Under the pieces are notes generated by a model. It did not search any database and was not told the origin of the DNA. It saw only the letters and a program-made list of their open reading frames with translations. From Lachnospiraceae bacterium OM04-12BH (GTDB taxonomy: Bacteria > Bacillota > Clostridia > Lachnospirales > Lachnospiraceae), in the NCBI GenBank assembly GCA_003490145.1, contig QULQ01000002.1, positions 251,016 to 315,015 on the forward strand: a stretch of DNA of 64,000 nucleotides. Direction: 5' to 3'. The position numbers were made by a program, and so were the translations under genes. Shown here in pieces: positions 63,106-64,000 of the stretch (its first letter is position 1; the number at the start of each line of letters is the position of its first letter).

Positions 63106-64000
63106 TAATAGGGATGATACAGGCAAAAAAACATGGAAACATTATAGCCATTACCACTGTTGGAGTAGCAGTGGTTCTGCTCATGGTGATGATCTTTCTT
63201 TGTAATATCTTTCATTTCAATTACAAAATGAACTCTGATATTGGTGCAGAGGCAGTACTTGGAAGGTTAATATGGAATAGCAAAGAGATTATTCCGGCAA
63301 CATGGTACCCCTCTACTGAAACCAGGATCATAGCAATACCGCAGACTGCGGCACTGTTTTACGGATTGACAGGTAATATGGATCTTGCCATGGGACTTGC
63401 CTGCTGCACGATGACAATAGGTATTGTATTAGCTATATGGTTTTTCATGAAGAAAGCAGGCAGTGGTAGGATCAGCTGCCTGCTTATGTGCTTATTCTGT
63501 CTTGGTCTTGCCGGAAATATAATAATCCTGGAGCTTCTTTATGTATTTGCTGGATATTACGCCATTCATGTAATAACCTTCTTTTTTATTCTGAATTGCT
63601 ACAGCTCTTTGCTTCAGGAAGACTGGAAGGCGGATAAAGGATCTCGCAGAAAGATATGTGGGAAGTGTATAATAGGACTGATACTTGCTTTTCTGCTTGG
63701 GATGCAGGGAACGAGAGGAATCCTGATCACATTTGGTCCTTTATTTGGGATAGAGATGATCAGAATTTTGTATGAAAGGATATGCCGTAGTAGATATCAG
63801 AAAAAAGAGATCATTTTGGGAAAGCAGCAGGAGAAAATATCATTTCTGTGGGTGAGTGGATTACTGGTACTCAGCTTTCTTGGAACCAAAATGCCCTTTT
63901 CCTCAGGTCAGGAAATATCAAGAAATATCAGGAATGGTTTTTCAAAGCTGGTTCAGGTGGTTCTGCCGGGTACATGGAAAGCGGTTGGATTCAGTGAAGG
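63102..64000 (+). CDS. Polytopic membrane protein, 3' end outside the window
   Basis: The ATG at 63102 overlaps the previous stop (ATGA) and the frame stays open for 299 codons to the end of the window. The N terminus has one helix (about 14-35), then a loop NSDIGAEAVLGRLIWNS and TWYPSTETRI, then several helices. The Asp/Glu-bearing first outside loop is a pattern seen in GT-C-type and other glycan-locus membrane proteins of Lachnospiraceae; I cannot name the family. Probably a lipid-linked-sugar transferase or polymerase, by inference only. Confidence 0.7.
   Translation, partial: MIIGMIQAKKHGNIIAITTVGVAVVLLMVMIFLCNIFHFNYKMNSDIGAEAVLGRLIWNSKEIIPATWYPSTETRIIAIPQTAALFYGLTGNMDLAMGLACCTMTIGIVLAIWFFMKKAGSGRISCLLMCLFCLGLAGNIIILELLYVFAGYYAIHVITFFFILNCYSSLLQEDWKADKGSRRKICGKCIIGLILAFLLGMQGTRGILITFGPLFGIEMIRILYERICRSRYQKKEIILGKQQEKISFLWVSGLLVLSFLGTKMPFSSGQEISRNIRNGFSKLVQVVLPGTWKAVGFSE

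Noticed and set aside
1-64000. CRISPR arrays, tRNA, rRNA and rho-independent terminators
   Set aside because: Looked for repeat-spacer patterns, clover-leaf ends and GC-rich stems with T-runs in the gaps; found none that hold up.

Overview
The window is 64 kb of one long surface-polysaccharide (capsule, teichoic-acid-like or cell-wall glycan) biosynthesis locus. Every supportable gene is on the + strand. Most genes are separated by less than 50 bases or overlap (ATGA, TAATG), and I saw no convincing terminator or RNA gene. Low G+C, strong Shine-Dalgarno sites, occasional GTG/TTG starts and families such as DUF6056, DUF6020, VTC/DUF4956/CotH and CDP-glycerol-type transferases suggest a Gram-positive Clostridia member, most likely Lachnospiraceae. 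This taxonomic call is inference. The window starts inside one gene and ends inside another.

Layout. 0-9 kb: polyprenyl-phosphate glycosyltransferases with a DUF2304 partner, a decayed membrane-protein pseudogene (1654-3578), GT8 and GT2 transferases, a hexapeptide acetyltransferase behind a good internal promoter, and a DUF6056 membrane protein. 8.7-14.6 kb: a CDP-glycerol-transferase-like enzyme, then a CMP-sugar module (NeuA-like cytidylyltransferase, DRE-TIM aldolase, KdsC-like phosphatase), then an alkaline-phosphatase-superfamily membrane enzyme interrupted by an in-frame TAG. 14.6-19.4 kb: a PglK-like ABC flippase, a GT2 and two poorly known proteins. 19.5-30.9 kb: a second aldolase coupled to a dehydroquinate-synthase-like cyclase, an FGGY kinase, a TPP enzyme, an SDR, a VOC protein, an epimerase, a radical SAM protein, an FkbM methyltransferase and a pyruvyl transferase. 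31-34.2 kb: rfbF-rfbH-rfbG for CDP-3,6-dideoxy-4-keto-hexose. 34.2-34.6 kb: a degenerate IS1182-type transposase. 34.7-39.1 kb: TuaH-like GT, wecB, GT4 and a frameshifted acyltransferase.

39.2-47.3 kb: a Dlt-like acylation module (FkbH-type HAD-IIIC, aldo/keto reductase, split transketolase, MaoC, acyl carrier protein, MBOAT, SGNH-like protein). 47.4-50.4 kb: VTC, DUF4956 and CotH proteins. 50.5-54 kb: DUF6020 membrane protein and a second alkaline-phosphatase-superfamily enzyme. 54.1-56.3 kb: a small membrane protein and a YidC domain fused to a CDP-glycerol-transferase-like domain. 56.3-60.6 kb: a complete 2-aminoethylphosphonate and CMP-aminoethylphosphonate pathway. 60.7-64 kb: a third alkaline-phosphatase-superfamily enzyme and a truncated membrane protein.

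Together the genes suggest a heavily decorated glycan: unusual ulosonic-acid-like and carbocyclic residues, 3,6-dideoxy or branched sugars, pyruvyl ketals, O-acyl groups delivered by an acyl carrier protein, and phosphonate or phosphodiester substituents. The strongest candidates for undescribed biology are the two aldolase-fusion modules, the ACP-dependent acylation module and the YidC-transferase fusion. Three genes are broken, so the locus also shows signs of decay, or of sequencing error.
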